This document shows, piece by piece, positions 6,712-13,052 of a stretch of DNA of 13,052 nucleotides. This DNA is from Fimbriimonadaceae bacterium (GTDB lineage: Bacteria > Armatimonadota > Fimbriimonadia > Fimbriimonadales > Fimbriimonadaceae): NCBI GenBank assembly GCA_019694835.1, contig JAIBBE010000088.1, forward strand, positions 1-13,052, in the 5' to 3' direction. Positions within the stretch are counted from its first letter, which is position 1, and each line of letters opens with the position of its first letter. The notes beneath the pieces are model-generated. The model did no database searches. It was given only the letters and a program-made list of their open reading frames with translations, and was not told the origin of the DNA. The position numbers and the translations under genes were made by a program.

Positions 6712-6755
6712 GGGTGCGGGGCTCGTCCCTCGTGCGGGGGGGGCTGCGACTCCTT

Positions 6756-7259
6756 TCAGCCCTTCGGGAACTCGATAGCAGCCGCTCGCCACCGGTCTTC
6801 GGGCGTGTCGAACAACGTCGACCGGGCAAGTTTGGTCAAGCGGGCGTCCTCTTCAACCGTGATGACAGCGACCTTCCAACGACTGTCACACAACGCATCC
6901 AGCCATTCTTGCGTCAGTTCCCCGCGCTCTCGCGCCTGCAGGATGAGGCGGGCGAACTGTCGGCGGGGCGTGCCGTGCTCACACCGAAGGCATCGTCCGA
7001 CTGCGTCTCCGTTTTCTTCTGCTTGCCATCGAAGCGCAGCCAGCGACCAGAGCTCGAACTGGCGAACATGATCGGGTGAAGCGCTCCCCACGATCCTGAC
7101 CTTCGCATACGTATCGGCGAACTTCTCCAGGTTCCGAATGGCAAGATTTTCAGTCATTCCGAGTGACATGAGTTCCACCACATGGCGGCACGCGGCTTCT
7201 ATCTGATCCAGCGTGATGGCGTTGCGGCTGATGCGCGGCGGCAAGCTCGGCTTTGGCAT
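6756..7259 (-). CDS. hypothetical protein, 167 residues, with EHxxP and TxEED pattern
   Basis: No named domain recognised. The protein is soluble. After a helical N-terminal part (16-50, with a run of hydrophobic heptad-like positions) come CLRCEHGTP (90-98), an Arg-rich helix QFARLILQARERGELTQEWL (101-120), then WKVAVITVEEDARL (128-141) and DRWRAAAIEFP (155-165). C90 and C93 form one CxxC but no second pair is obvious, so a zinc site is doubtful. The EHxxP / TxEED / RWRAAAI order parallels the plus-strand protein at 4910-5374. The ATG is supported by AGGA 6 bases upstream. It lies 54 bases after the ExT protein gene and is likely co-transcribed with it. Confidence 0.75.
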   Translation of the reverse strand: MPKPSLPPRISRNAITLDQIEAACRHVVELMSLGMTENLAIRNLEKFADTYAKVRIVGSASPDHVRQFELWSLAALRWQAEENGDAVGRCLRCEHGTPRRQFARLILQARERGELTQEWLDALCDSRWKVAVITVEEDARLTKLARSTLFDTPEDRWRAAAIEFPKG

Positions 7260-7313
7260 GGTTGATCCTGTGGTCCAGCGAACCGGTACCTGGGACTGCG
7301 ATATGGACGTGCT

Positions 7314-7859
7314 TCAGCCGAGTAGCTCTCGGCCAACAGTCTCGGCGTCGGCGGCTTCAAGCAGTACGACAGTGACAGGGAGTGCGCCCTTTTGCACTTT
7401 GGTCCGCGCGCGAACCTCCATCTGCCGCGAGAGCACGAAGTAGAACTTTTTCCCCTGCATGCCCGCTAGCTTCGCGAGTGTTTTCCCCATTCGTGTGTCG
7501 ATAACGCCTTTAGGTGACAGGGAGGTCGTGACCTCCGCGGAAACCAGCACCTGACCGTCTCGCACGGCTCGGACATCGGGCTCAGAGGAGTCACCGGTTT
7601 GTCGCGGATTCCACTGCCATTCAGGGTCGCCGTCCGAATGCCCGTTATTTACTAGCCACCGTGCGGCGCAGAGTGCGGCGTATTCGTGCTGAATCTGGTT
7701 GAGATCCTCGTAGGAGGCTTGGCGGATCGCGGACAACACCGCGATGCCCTCGCCGACAGATTGGACCGACGGCGGCACAATGCGACGCAACTCGGTAAGG
7801 TATCGGCGAATGTCTTCCAGCACCTTCGCAGGCGCGGTGGCGAGGTCCAAACGCTCCAA
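7314..7859 (-). CDS. PD-(D/E)xK-like protein with ExT in place of ExK
   Basis: A 181-residue soluble protein. The central part has the layout of a restriction-endonuclease-like fold: a helix with QHEYAALCAARWLVNNGH (57-74, E59 in the usual helix-A place), then SEPDVRAV (PD at 94-95), a short hairpin, and VLVSAEVTTS with E109-V-T111 where E-x-K is expected. K117 or K126 might replace the missing lysine, or the protein may be inactive as a nuclease and act as a binding partner. The later block KLAGMQGKKFYFVLSRQ (130-146) resembles the edge strand and helix after the active site. The start is a TTG at 7857-7859, accepted because GGGGGAG lies 5 bases before it and the next gene upstream ends 22 bases away. 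Tight spacing indicates translation coupling to the TM0106-type nuclease gene. The function is inferred from fold-like motifs only. Confidence 0.75.
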   Translation of the reverse strand: MERLDLATAPAKVLEDIRRYLTELRRIVPPSVQSVGEGIAVLSAIRQASYEDLNQIQHEYAALCAARWLVNNGHSDGDPEWQWNPRQTGDSSEPDVRAVRDGQVLVSAEVTTSLSPKGVIDTRMGKTLAKLAGMQGKKFYFVLSRQMEVRARTKVQKGALPVTVVLLEAADAETVGRELLG

Positions 7860-7881
7860 GCCGGCTCCCCCAAACTAGGCC

Positions 7882-9357
7882 CTACAGCGAACGAATACCG
7901 TCCAGGAGCACTCTGGTCGCTCGGCAATCATCCTCGTTGTAGTCGAGGATACGCTGGCGAACGTCCGGATCGCGAGTCTTCACCCAGCGATCAAACCACT
8001 CGATGGAAGCTGCCCCAGATGGGTGGGTGTCTCTCCAGGCAAACCCGAGGTGTTTTGCGATACTCTTTATCGAGTAATCCATCGTCGGCCATTCGGTCGC
8101 CTTCATGACGACGTCGAAATACAGGTCGGTCGAAAACGCTGGATCGAACAACTGCTCGATCTCGTCGGCCGAGCAAACGTCGCCGTACTTCTGTTGGAGC
8201 TTCCGGTAGATCGTCCGCTCATACTTCGAATAGTAGTAGATCGGCGACGGGCGGTGTTGGAGTAAGAAGGAGTAGCACTCCGCAAAGGCTCGGCGCTCCT
8301 CCTCGACCGATTCATCCTCCGCAAAGAAGAACTGAAATGTCTCCTGCCCGGTGGCAATTTCCCGCACGACGACCCCATGCAGGTAACAAAAGTCCCTCAT
8401 GGGATCGACTTCGATATCGAAGAACAGCTCTGTCTCGGCGACGCGGAAGTTGACCGGGTTCCGAAGATAGGGCCTCGCAGGCTCGGCCTTGAGCATTGCC
8501 GCTCTCGCTGCGTAGAGCCGCAGCGTGTCCGGCCCAATTCCAGCGAAAGCTGTTTTCTTGCCTTGGATGAACGCTTCCGGGTTACAGGTCGCAAGGTCTG
8601 CCACGGTCTGGAACTCGGAGAGCAGTGAGGCTCTACGCGAACGACCTAGCTGCGGGATCAGTGTGAGATCATCCGCCTCTGTCAGCGCAGCAACACAATG
8701 GCTGTACCAGTGGCACTGCTTGCAAGTTGCCGAGTAGGCGGGCGCGGTGGTGGTCGTTTGGGCCAGAATGTTCCGGGCTTCAGCAAGAATCCCTTGATAC
8801 TCGTCCCAAAGCGATTGCGGCTTTCGATCGCTCTGTGGAGCAGCCAGGTCGTATGTAACCTCTGCCCCGTGAACATCCCAAATGACGCCGCGTCGCCCCG
8901 CGGATCGGCCCAAGCGTTCTAGGACATCCACATAGAGTGACAGCTGGACAGCGTAGTGAAGCTTGGGCTTCCCGTCTTCACCGTCGCCGCCCTCCTCTCC
9001 TGCCCCGGACTTTATGTCGACGGGGACGTATCCCTCGCCTTCGCGGCGTAAGAGGTCGGGCATGCCCAACAAGTCTTCGACGCTAAGACGCCCTCCGTAG
9101 AGCAGGGCGTCGCCGCGCTCGATGGCCTCCAGCGTCAACCGTTCCTTGTCGTCGATGTCCTCTGATGAAAGGTCAAGAAATGGCAGTTCGAGAGTCCGCA
9201 CCGTATCCTCTTCGAAGGTGCTGCCGCGTTCCCACAACAAGCGAACGAAGGGGCTGACGTCATCGCGAACATCAACATTGCCAAACACGTCAAGTGATAC
9301 CCGGTGAGGGCAGTGGACCAGGTCGTACAGCATCGAGCCTGTGATCGGATTTGACAT
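7882..9357 (-). CDS. TM0106-family RecB/Cas4-like nuclease with RNase H-like exonuclease domain
   Basis: A 491-residue two-domain nuclease. The N-terminal half is a RecB/Cas4-type PD-(D/E)xK domain with PD at 100-101 and VDIKSG (D114, K116), and four cysteines in the Cas4/AddB iron-sulfur spacing: C16, then C212-x2-C215-x5-C221. The C-terminal half is an RNase H-like 3'-5' exonuclease domain (YprB type) with D314 and E316 in LFFDIEVD, a YYYSKYER block (374-381) and the final acidic motif NEDDCRAT (474-481). All expected acidic residues are present, so both domains could be active. The family is known as TM0106 RecB-like putative nucleases; some longer relatives carry a helicase, which is absent here. 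The ATG is supported by a long GGGAGGGAAGGG run. It is the first gene of the minus-strand unit that continues into the ExT protein. Confidence 0.9.
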   Translation of the reverse strand: MSNPITGSMLYDLVHCPHRVSLDVFGNVDVRDDVSPFVRLLWERGSTFEEDTVRTLELPFLDLSSEDIDDKERLTLEAIERGDALLYGGRLSVEDLLGMPDLLRREGEGYVPVDIKSGAGEEGGDGEDGKPKLHYAVQLSLYVDVLERLGRSAGRRGVIWDVHGAEVTYDLAAPQSDRKPQSLWDEYQGILAEARNILAQTTTTAPAYSATCKQCHWYSHCVAALTEADDLTLIPQLGRSRRASLLSEFQTVADLATCNPEAFIQGKKTAFAGIGPDTLRLYAARAAMLKAEPARPYLRNPVNFRVAETELFFDIEVDPMRDFCYLHGVVVREIATGQETFQFFFAEDESVEEERRAFAECYSFLLQHRPSPIYYYSKYERTIYRKLQQKYGDVCSADEIEQLFDPAFSTDLYFDVVMKATEWPTMDYSIKSIAKHLGFAWRDTHPSGAASIEWFDRWVKTRDPDVRQRILDYNEDDCRATRVLLDGIRSL

Positions 9358-9471
9358 TCCCTTCCCTCCCCACAGGGTCCAATGGGAACCTCGAATTGGT
9401 TCGCGTTACAAGTGGGCTGCCAACGTACACCACCATTGGGGGAGCGCTCTCATTCGGGCCTTGAAGGCAGA

Positions 9472-9516
9472 AGACCCACCGCGAGACCATTCACAAATCG
9501 CTCTAGCGGTGGGTCT
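9472..9516. repeat. perfect 11-base inverted repeat with 23-base loop
   Basis: Arms AGACCCACCGC (9472-9482) and GCGGTGGGTCT (9506-9516) are exact complements. It starts 5 bases after the integrase stop, in the 164-base gap before the nuclease gene. As a terminator it lacks a T-run and has a long loop, so a protein-binding site or an RNA stem in the leader of the nuclease operon is equally possible. Confidence 0.5.
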
Positions 9517-9521
9517 CTGGA

Positions 9522-10676
9522 TCACGCGGCGGTTTGTTTCGCCGCGCCCGCCTCTACCGCCGCCAGCAGGGTATCGTTGGCGAGGTGCGCGTATCGTTGG
9601 GTCGACTGATAGCTGGCGTGGCCCAGCACCTTGCCGACCGCGAAAAGGTCCACGCCGCTGTTGACCATGAACGACGCCGCTGAGTGGCGCAGGTCGTGGA
9701 TGCGGAGCCCGGGTAGTCCTGCGACCCGCCGCGCCCGGTCCCAGCTGTGCTGAATGGCCACGAAGGGCTTCTTGGTTTCGGGGTTTGGAACCAGCCAGGG
9801 ACAGCCCTCGAAGCGCGGTAGGGCGTCGATAATCGCCAACGCGGCCGTTGAGAGCGGAACGTATCGCGGCTTGCCCGTCTTGCTCGTCGGGATGAACCAC
9901 GCTCGCCGCTCGACGTCGACGTTCTCCCATCGCGCATCCAGCAGTTCCCGGACCCGCGCCCCGGTCAGGAGCAGCAGGCCGACGATGTGCTGGAGCTGGG
10001 GGTTGGCGGACGCCGCGACGGCCTCGCGCAGCCGCGCCGCCTCCTCCGCCGACAGGAAGCGTTCCCGGGCGTTGTTGAACTTGACCCGAGGAACGTTGCG
10101 GACCGGGTTCTGCTCGGCTCCAGGAATGTTCGCCTGAGCGCCGACCACGAACGACCGGCCGAAGATGACCCGGATCTTCTCGACGGTCGCCGGGGCGAGG
10201 CCCTGAGCTCGCTTGTCGGCGAGCCACTGGGCGACGGCCTGGCTCGTGATGTCCGTGAGGCGGACGTTCCCCCAGCGCGGCAGAACGTGGTTGCGGATGT
10301 ACATCGCACTCGTGGTGTACGAACGCTGATGGAGTTTGGCCTGCTGGAGGTAGGCCGCGGCCACCTCTCGATAGAAGGGAATGGCCTTCGCCTGCACCTT
10401 CTTCTCGCTCGGGTTGCCGCCCATGACGACTTCCGATCGGAGCCGCTGCGCCGCCTTCTTGGCCGCCGCGAACGAAACGTCTTCGTATCCGCCGATCTTG
10501 TACTGTCTCTGCCGGCCGGCGGCGTCCAGGTAGCGCAGGGCATAGGTCTTGCCGCCGCTGGAGCGGCATTCCAGGACGAAGCCCGTCACGGTCTCGTCGT
10601 AGTAGTCGGTCTTGGCCTTGCCGGGTTGGCATTGAGCCGTGGCGGCGAAGGCGTAGTCGAGTTTTGCCTTAGGCAT
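9522..10676 (-). CDS. tyrosine recombinase (site-specific integrase)
   Basis: A 384-residue phage-type integrase that carries out strand exchange between the element and its chromosomal attachment site. The N-terminal arm-binding domain (about 25-95, with GKTYALRYLDAAGRQRQYKI) is of the type seen in proteobacterial island integrases. A core-binding SAM-like domain spans about 100-185. The catalytic domain holds R241 (TGAR), K266 (TSKTGK), H327-x2-R330 (HDLRH), H353 (LGH) and the nucleophile Y362 (QRYAHL), so the full catalytic set is present. The ATG at 10674-10676 is chosen over one 42 bases upstream because AAGGA lies 8 bases before it and PKAKLDYAF is a typical start. It is the obvious candidate to have used the tRNA-Thr site at 4536-4580, although the 5 kb distance is large for an integrase and its own att site; stacked elements would explain this. 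Confidence 0.95.
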   Translation of the reverse strand: MPKAKLDYAFAATAQCQPGKAKTDYYDETVTGFVLECRSSGGKTYALRYLDAAGRQRQYKIGGYEDVSFAAAKKAAQRLRSEVVMGGNPSEKKVQAKAIPFYREVAAAYLQQAKLHQRSYTTSAMYIRNHVLPRWGNVRLTDITSQAVAQWLADKRAQGLAPATVEKIRVIFGRSFVVGAQANIPGAEQNPVRNVPRVKFNNARERFLSAEEAARLREAVAASANPQLQHIVGLLLLTGARVRELLDARWENVDVERRAWFIPTSKTGKPRYVPLSTAALAIIDALPRFEGCPWLVPNPETKKPFVAIQHSWDRARRVAGLPGLRIHDLRHSAASFMVNSGVDLFAVGKVLGHASYQSTQRYAHLANDTLLAAVEAGAAKQTAA

Positions 10677-10743
10677 GGTGGGTTTCCTTAAAGGGATGGT
10701 TAGGTCGGCGAGCGCCAAGGGTCCGGGCGCAGGGGCCCCAGAG

Positions 10744-10857
10744 ACGGCCGCTGGGGAGGCGCGGCGGTGGTGGCGATGGTCGGGTGATGGGCCGGGTCAG
10801 ACGGCCGCCCAGGGGTGACCTGAGCGGCTGGAGCGGTAGGGCTGGGCGAACGGCCGC
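10744..10857. repeat. three copies of ACGGCCGC upstream of the integrase
   Basis: Copies at 10744-10751, 10801-10808 and 10850-10857, all in the same orientation, with related flanks. The region is very GC-rich, so chance is not excluded. They lie in the 266 bases between the integrase and the ATPase gene, where arm-type integrase sites or iterons could be. Confidence 0.3.
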
Positions 10858-10859
10858 TT

Positions 10860-10897
10860 GGAAAGGGGTAAAGAGGTAGCCCCCTTTTCCCCTTTCC
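10860..10897. repeat. 13-base inverted repeat (one mismatch), possible terminator of the ATPase gene
   Basis: Arms GGAAAGGGGTAAA (10860-10872) and TTTTCCCCTTTCC (10885-10897) pair at 12 of 13 positions around a 12-base loop. It lies 45 bases past the stop of the minus-strand ATPase gene. No T-run follows on either strand, so terminator function is uncertain. Confidence 0.4.
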
Positions 10898-10942
10898 GTT
10901 CAGGCGTCCGGACTGTGCGCTGTGGTAGGAAGTCGCGCTGGT

Positions 10943-12508
10943 CTAACCGGCGACGACCTTCCAAGAGCGTCGTTCAGAACTGTCGCCTGGTTCGATCCGC
11001 AAGCCGCCGGCCCGACGACCTTGGTTCTTGCTGATGAACCAACCAAGCCGGCCTCGGTTGACGTAGCGGCCATCGATGACGGGAAGCTCTTCTAGGGCCT
11101 CCATCAGCTCAGCTTCCTGCTCCGCCTTGGCGATAAGCTTCCGCGTGGTCACAGACTTTGACCCGAAGAACCGGTGCCAGACCTCAAGGAATTCAGCCAG
11201 GGACTGACGCTCGGGGTCGTGGGACACCTGATCGATCAGGCTCTGGGCTGGATCCGGCAGGCCCAGCCAGATCAGCGGGTAGCGACAGAGCTGCGACCAC
11301 TCTTCGTACGTCCCGATTGCCGGAACGTTCGACACCGCCTCGCCTGACGCCCGATACGCCCCGATGATGTTGAGGGCGCACTCGACCGCACGCGCGCGGT
11401 TCTTCCTGACGTCGCTTATCGGATCGTTTTGAAAGGACCGTAAGGCAGGGGTCTCGTTCTGCGGTGCGAGGCGGATTGACACCACCCGACGCCGCAGGTC
11501 TCGCTCGGGCTCAATGTTGTTTCCCGTGCCGAGAATCAGGACCCGAGTGGGCACTGTCGCGGTCCGGTTGGAGCCCAACAGACGCTCGGTCGTGGTCGAG
11601 CTGGTGAGCGCGCGATTGAGTGGACCGAGCGACCTCCAGTTCGTCTGCATGTCATCGAACAGGACGACGTTTGGGCTCTCCAGAAGAGCCGACACAATGA
11701 GTTTGCCCGCTTCGTCGGCGCTACCGGGGTAGCTCACTCTCTGCGGCTCTTCAGGTCCGGCGAACAACGAAATGATATCCGCCAGATAGCTCTTGCCGCT
11801 GCCCGAGCTCGTCGCTGTGATGCTGAACGCGGGCGCAACAGAGAGCGAGGGACGGACCACCGCCGTCAGCATGGCGCTGATTGCAGCGGACCTATCCGCG
11901 TCTGACGAGAATTCGAACTCGCTAAGAAGGTTCTCTAGATAGGCTTGCGAATGTCCGGCCAGTTCGCGGCTTGGATTGTCGAGGCAGTAATCGGACGCTT
12001 GAAAAGCGCCATAGATGCCTGTGCCGACGTGGTAGCCCGGCTGGGCGACTAGTCCGTCGGGCCCGTAGTAGGGCTGGCGGGCGAGACCATTCAGCCGTGG
12101 GATGTGCTGGTGGTCTTGCCCATACAGAAGCGCATGGATGACGCCAGGATCAGGATCACAGCGGACCCCGACCCCGTCGCGCCCTCGCCGCTCCCAGTCG
12201 ATCATTCGAGACAGGATCAGCTTCAGAGTTTGTTCGTGGACGCGCTCTGTAGCTACTCCATTGTCGTTTCGTTCGATTAGCCGGACGAGCGTGCCAGCCC
12301 TGGTGAAGTAGTCACCAGTATCAGCCAGCAACCGGTCGGTTTCTGCGGTAGCCACATGGAGGTTACCCGGCACCACTTGGATGCGTGGCTTTTCAGGGGC
12401 CGGGAGAGGCGGATCTCCTGAAGTTTCCGGCAAACTAGGCGTCAGGCCGGTGACTTCGGAGTCGGGTTCTGCGTTTGGGGTTTTGTTGGACTTCGGCGGG
12501 TCGATCAT
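10943..12508 (-). CDS. AAA+ helicase-like replication ATPase of a mobile element
   Basis: A 521-residue protein. After a Pro/Ser-rich, probably unstructured N-terminus (1-45) comes a domain with TDRLLADTGDYFTRAG (57-72), as seen before the helicase part of element primase-helicases. The ATPase core has a Walker A-like ATSSGSGKS (232-240; T233 stands where the first Gly is usual), Walker B VVLFDDM (281-287), a sensor-like GTGNN (327-331) and an Arg triplet DLRRR (337-341) suited to an arginine finger. A basic C-terminal tail (about 450-521) may form a winged-helix DNA-binding domain. No toprim or primase catalytic motif is visible. It probably unwinds DNA or loads a replisome for the element (inference). 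The ATG is preceded by GAGGA 3 bases upstream. A terminator separates it from the genes to its right, so it begins its own transcription unit. Confidence 0.75.
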   Translation of the reverse strand: MIDPPKSNKTPNAEPDSEVTGLTPSLPETSGDPPLPAPEKPRIQVVPGNLHVATAETDRLLADTGDYFTRAGTLVRLIERNDNGVATERVHEQTLKLILSRMIDWERRGRDGVGVRCDPDPGVIHALLYGQDHQHIPRLNGLARQPYYGPDGLVAQPGYHVGTGIYGAFQASDYCLDNPSRELAGHSQAYLENLLSEFEFSSDADRSAAISAMLTAVVRPSLSVAPAFSITATSSGSGKSYLADIISLFAGPEEPQRVSYPGSADEAGKLIVSALLESPNVVLFDDMQTNWRSLGPLNRALTSSTTTERLLGSNRTATVPTRVLILGTGNNIEPERDLRRRVVSIRLAPQNETPALRSFQNDPISDVRKNRARAVECALNIIGAYRASGEAVSNVPAIGTYEEWSQLCRYPLIWLGLPDPAQSLIDQVSHDPERQSLAEFLEVWHRFFGSKSVTTRKLIAKAEQEAELMEALEELPVIDGRYVNRGRLGWFISKNQGRRAGGLRIEPGDSSERRSWKVVAG

Positions 12509-12525
12509 GCGTCCTCGCGTTGCTG

Positions 12526-12562
12526 CCCGTTCGCGAAATGCGAATAGGGCTAAGCAAACGGG
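12526..12562. promoter_or_regulatory. inverted repeats upstream of the ATPase gene, possible operator
   Basis: Arms CCCGTTCGC (12526-12534) and GCAAACGGG (12554-12562) pair with one mismatch, and an inner dyad TTCGC-GAAAT-GCGAA spans 12530-12544. It lies 18 bases before the ATG on the minus strand, between an upstream terminator and the gene, where an operator would be expected. Confidence 0.35.
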
Positions 12563-12578
12563 ATTGAACGCACAGGAG

Positions 12579-12601
12579 AAAAAGCCCGCTCTCTTCGCGG
12601 G
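12579..12601 (-). terminator. rho-independent terminator after the small membrane-protein gene
   Basis: On the minus strand CCCGC and GCGGG form a stem around a 7-base loop, followed by CTTTTT. It begins about 31 bases past the stop of the small membrane-protein gene and so ends the transcript coming from the right. Confidence 0.7.
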
Positions 12602-12631
12602 TTAGCTGGGACGTGGGCCTGTAAAGAAGCA

Positions 12632-12883
12632 CTAGCGATTTGCGCGCCAGCTAACGGTCGCACGGACCGCCGCGACCACGGTCACCCCCACCATACAAAG
12701 GACCGGCTGCGCGCTGACCAGAGCCAGCAAGCCGAGCGCGGCCAGAAACCCGACCGTTTCACGCGGGTGTCTAATCGCTGCGATGAGCCCGCAGAGCAGC
12801 AACGCGATACACAAAGCTGCAGTTAGGGCCTGGGCGACCGCCAGGACGACGCACACGATCGCGAACCCGAGAACGCGGCTCAC
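12632..12883 (-). CDS. small membrane protein, 83 residues
   Basis: Mostly hydrophobic. Segments at about residues 4-37 (long enough for one long or two short helices), 44-58 and 60-74 suggest two to four membrane spans, with R38-H-P-R-E in a loop and a basic C-terminus (SWRANR). I do not recognise the family. The GTG at 12881-12883 is chosen because it overlaps the stop of the preceding gene (GTGA), a standard translational-coupling arrangement, and because the longer upstream frame is Arg/Pro-rich and antisense-like. The terminator at 12579-12601 follows. It could be an element-encoded membrane factor, but its role is unknown. Confidence 0.65.
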   Translation of the reverse strand: MSRVLGFAIVCVVLAVAQALTAALCIALLLCGLIAAIRHPRETVGFLAALGLLALVSAQPVLCMVGVTVVAAVRATVSWRANR

Positions 12884-13052
12884 GACTGGTCCCCGAGGCA
12901 AGCGTCTCGATCGAACCATCCCAGACACATGAAGTGGATCCCGAACTCGGTGCCCGGGTCGTCCTTGACGAACACCAGGAGGCCGAAATCGTCGGTCAGT
13001 ACGTAGGCGATCTCGAACCAAGTGCCGTGGTCCTCAATCCACTCGAAGCTGG
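12880..13052 (-). CDS. C-terminal part of an acidic hypothetical protein, cut by window edge
   Basis: The last 56 residues of an open frame entering from the right edge are visible. They look like a compact alpha/beta protein with alternating acidic and aromatic residues: FEIAYVLTDDFGLLVFVKDD (12-31), then GTEFGIHFMCLGWFDRDACL (33-52). The frame has no stop before the edge and its stop overlaps the GTG start of the small membrane protein by two bases, which supports both as a coupled pair. The start and total length are unknown and no family is recognised. Confidence 0.6.
   Translation of the reverse strand, partial: SFEWIEDHGTWFEIAYVLTDDFGLLVFVKDDPGTEFGIHFMCLGWFDRDACLGDQS

Larger units (their letters stand above)
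4536..13052. mobile_element. putative integrative element (or tandem elements) at tRNA-Thr, right end outside window
   Basis: The left boundary is the tRNA-Thr 3' fragment. Inside are nuclease-type cargo genes, a tyrosine integrase (9522-10676) and a AAA+ replication-type ATPase (10943-12508). No conjugation, capsid or terminase genes are visible, so the class (integrative plasmid, phage satellite, defective prophage, genomic island) is open. Att-like repeats at 4721 and 5981 suggest the segment may be two or more stacked insertions. The right end is not in the window. Confidence 0.55.

Noticed and set aside
9370..9430. tRNA-Thr(TGT)-like sequence on the minus strand in the integrase-nuclease gap
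   Set aside because: CTTGTAACG resembles an anticodon loop, but no proper T arm, acceptor or D arm can be drawn around it.
9406..10632. Long minus-strand open frame (408 residues) overlapping the integrase
   Set aside because: It is an Arg/Gly/Pro-rich shadow; the integrase frame carries every catalytic motif of a tyrosine recombinase.
1..13052. CRISPR array or insertion sequence
   Set aside because: No regularly spaced repeats were seen, and there is no transposase or terminal inverted repeat with target duplication. The Cas4-like domain belongs to a TM0106-type protein without other cas genes.

Overview
The window reads as GC-rich accessory DNA from a proteobacterium, most likely an alphaproteobacterium. 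The grounds are high GC, frequent GTG/TTG starts, the style of the XRE regulator and a tRNA-Thr with GCCGCC-type acceptor pairing. The genus cannot be read from the sequence. I count twelve protein-coding genes, two of them cut by the window edges, plus one tRNA fragment that looks like an attachment site.

Left part (1-4535): a membrane/coiled-coil protein runs off the left edge and is divergent from a small XRE-type regulator, with palindromic operator-like sequences between them. The regulator converges, 13 bases apart, on a large single-chain restriction-modification enzyme of type IIG/ISP class (PD-(D/E)xK nuclease, N6-adenine methyltransferase and target recognition in one 1039-residue chain). 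A 350-base non-coding stretch with clustered palindromes follows.

Junction (4536-6014): a 45-base minus-strand piece is the exact 3' end of a tRNA-Thr (anticodon CGT), starting at the anticodon loop, with no 5' half. This is the expected product of a tyrosine recombinase inserting into a tRNA gene. Two further sequences (4721-4755 and 5981-6014) resemble each other and, more weakly, this tRNA end. They bracket a two-gene module: an unrecognised protein on plus and a PD-(D/E)xK-like nuclease on minus. The simplest reading is tandem accretion of elements at one tRNA locus, with the intact tRNA-Thr lying to the right of the window.

Right part (6015-13052): minus-strand genes form a likely cargo transcription unit: a TM0106-family RecB/Cas4-like nuclease fused to an RNase H-like exonuclease domain, a second PD-(D/E)xK-like protein with an ExT instead of an ExK, and two proteins I do not recognise. 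To their right are a tyrosine integrase, a AAA+ helicase-like replication ATPase with a C-terminal tail, a terminator, and two overlapping small genes (one membrane protein, one cut by the window edge). This is the layout of an integrative element: cargo, integrase, replication ATPase. The nuclease-rich cargo next to an integrase, close to a restriction enzyme, fits a defence island. The four-gene set 6083-9357 is the best candidate here for an undescribed system, but that function is inference.
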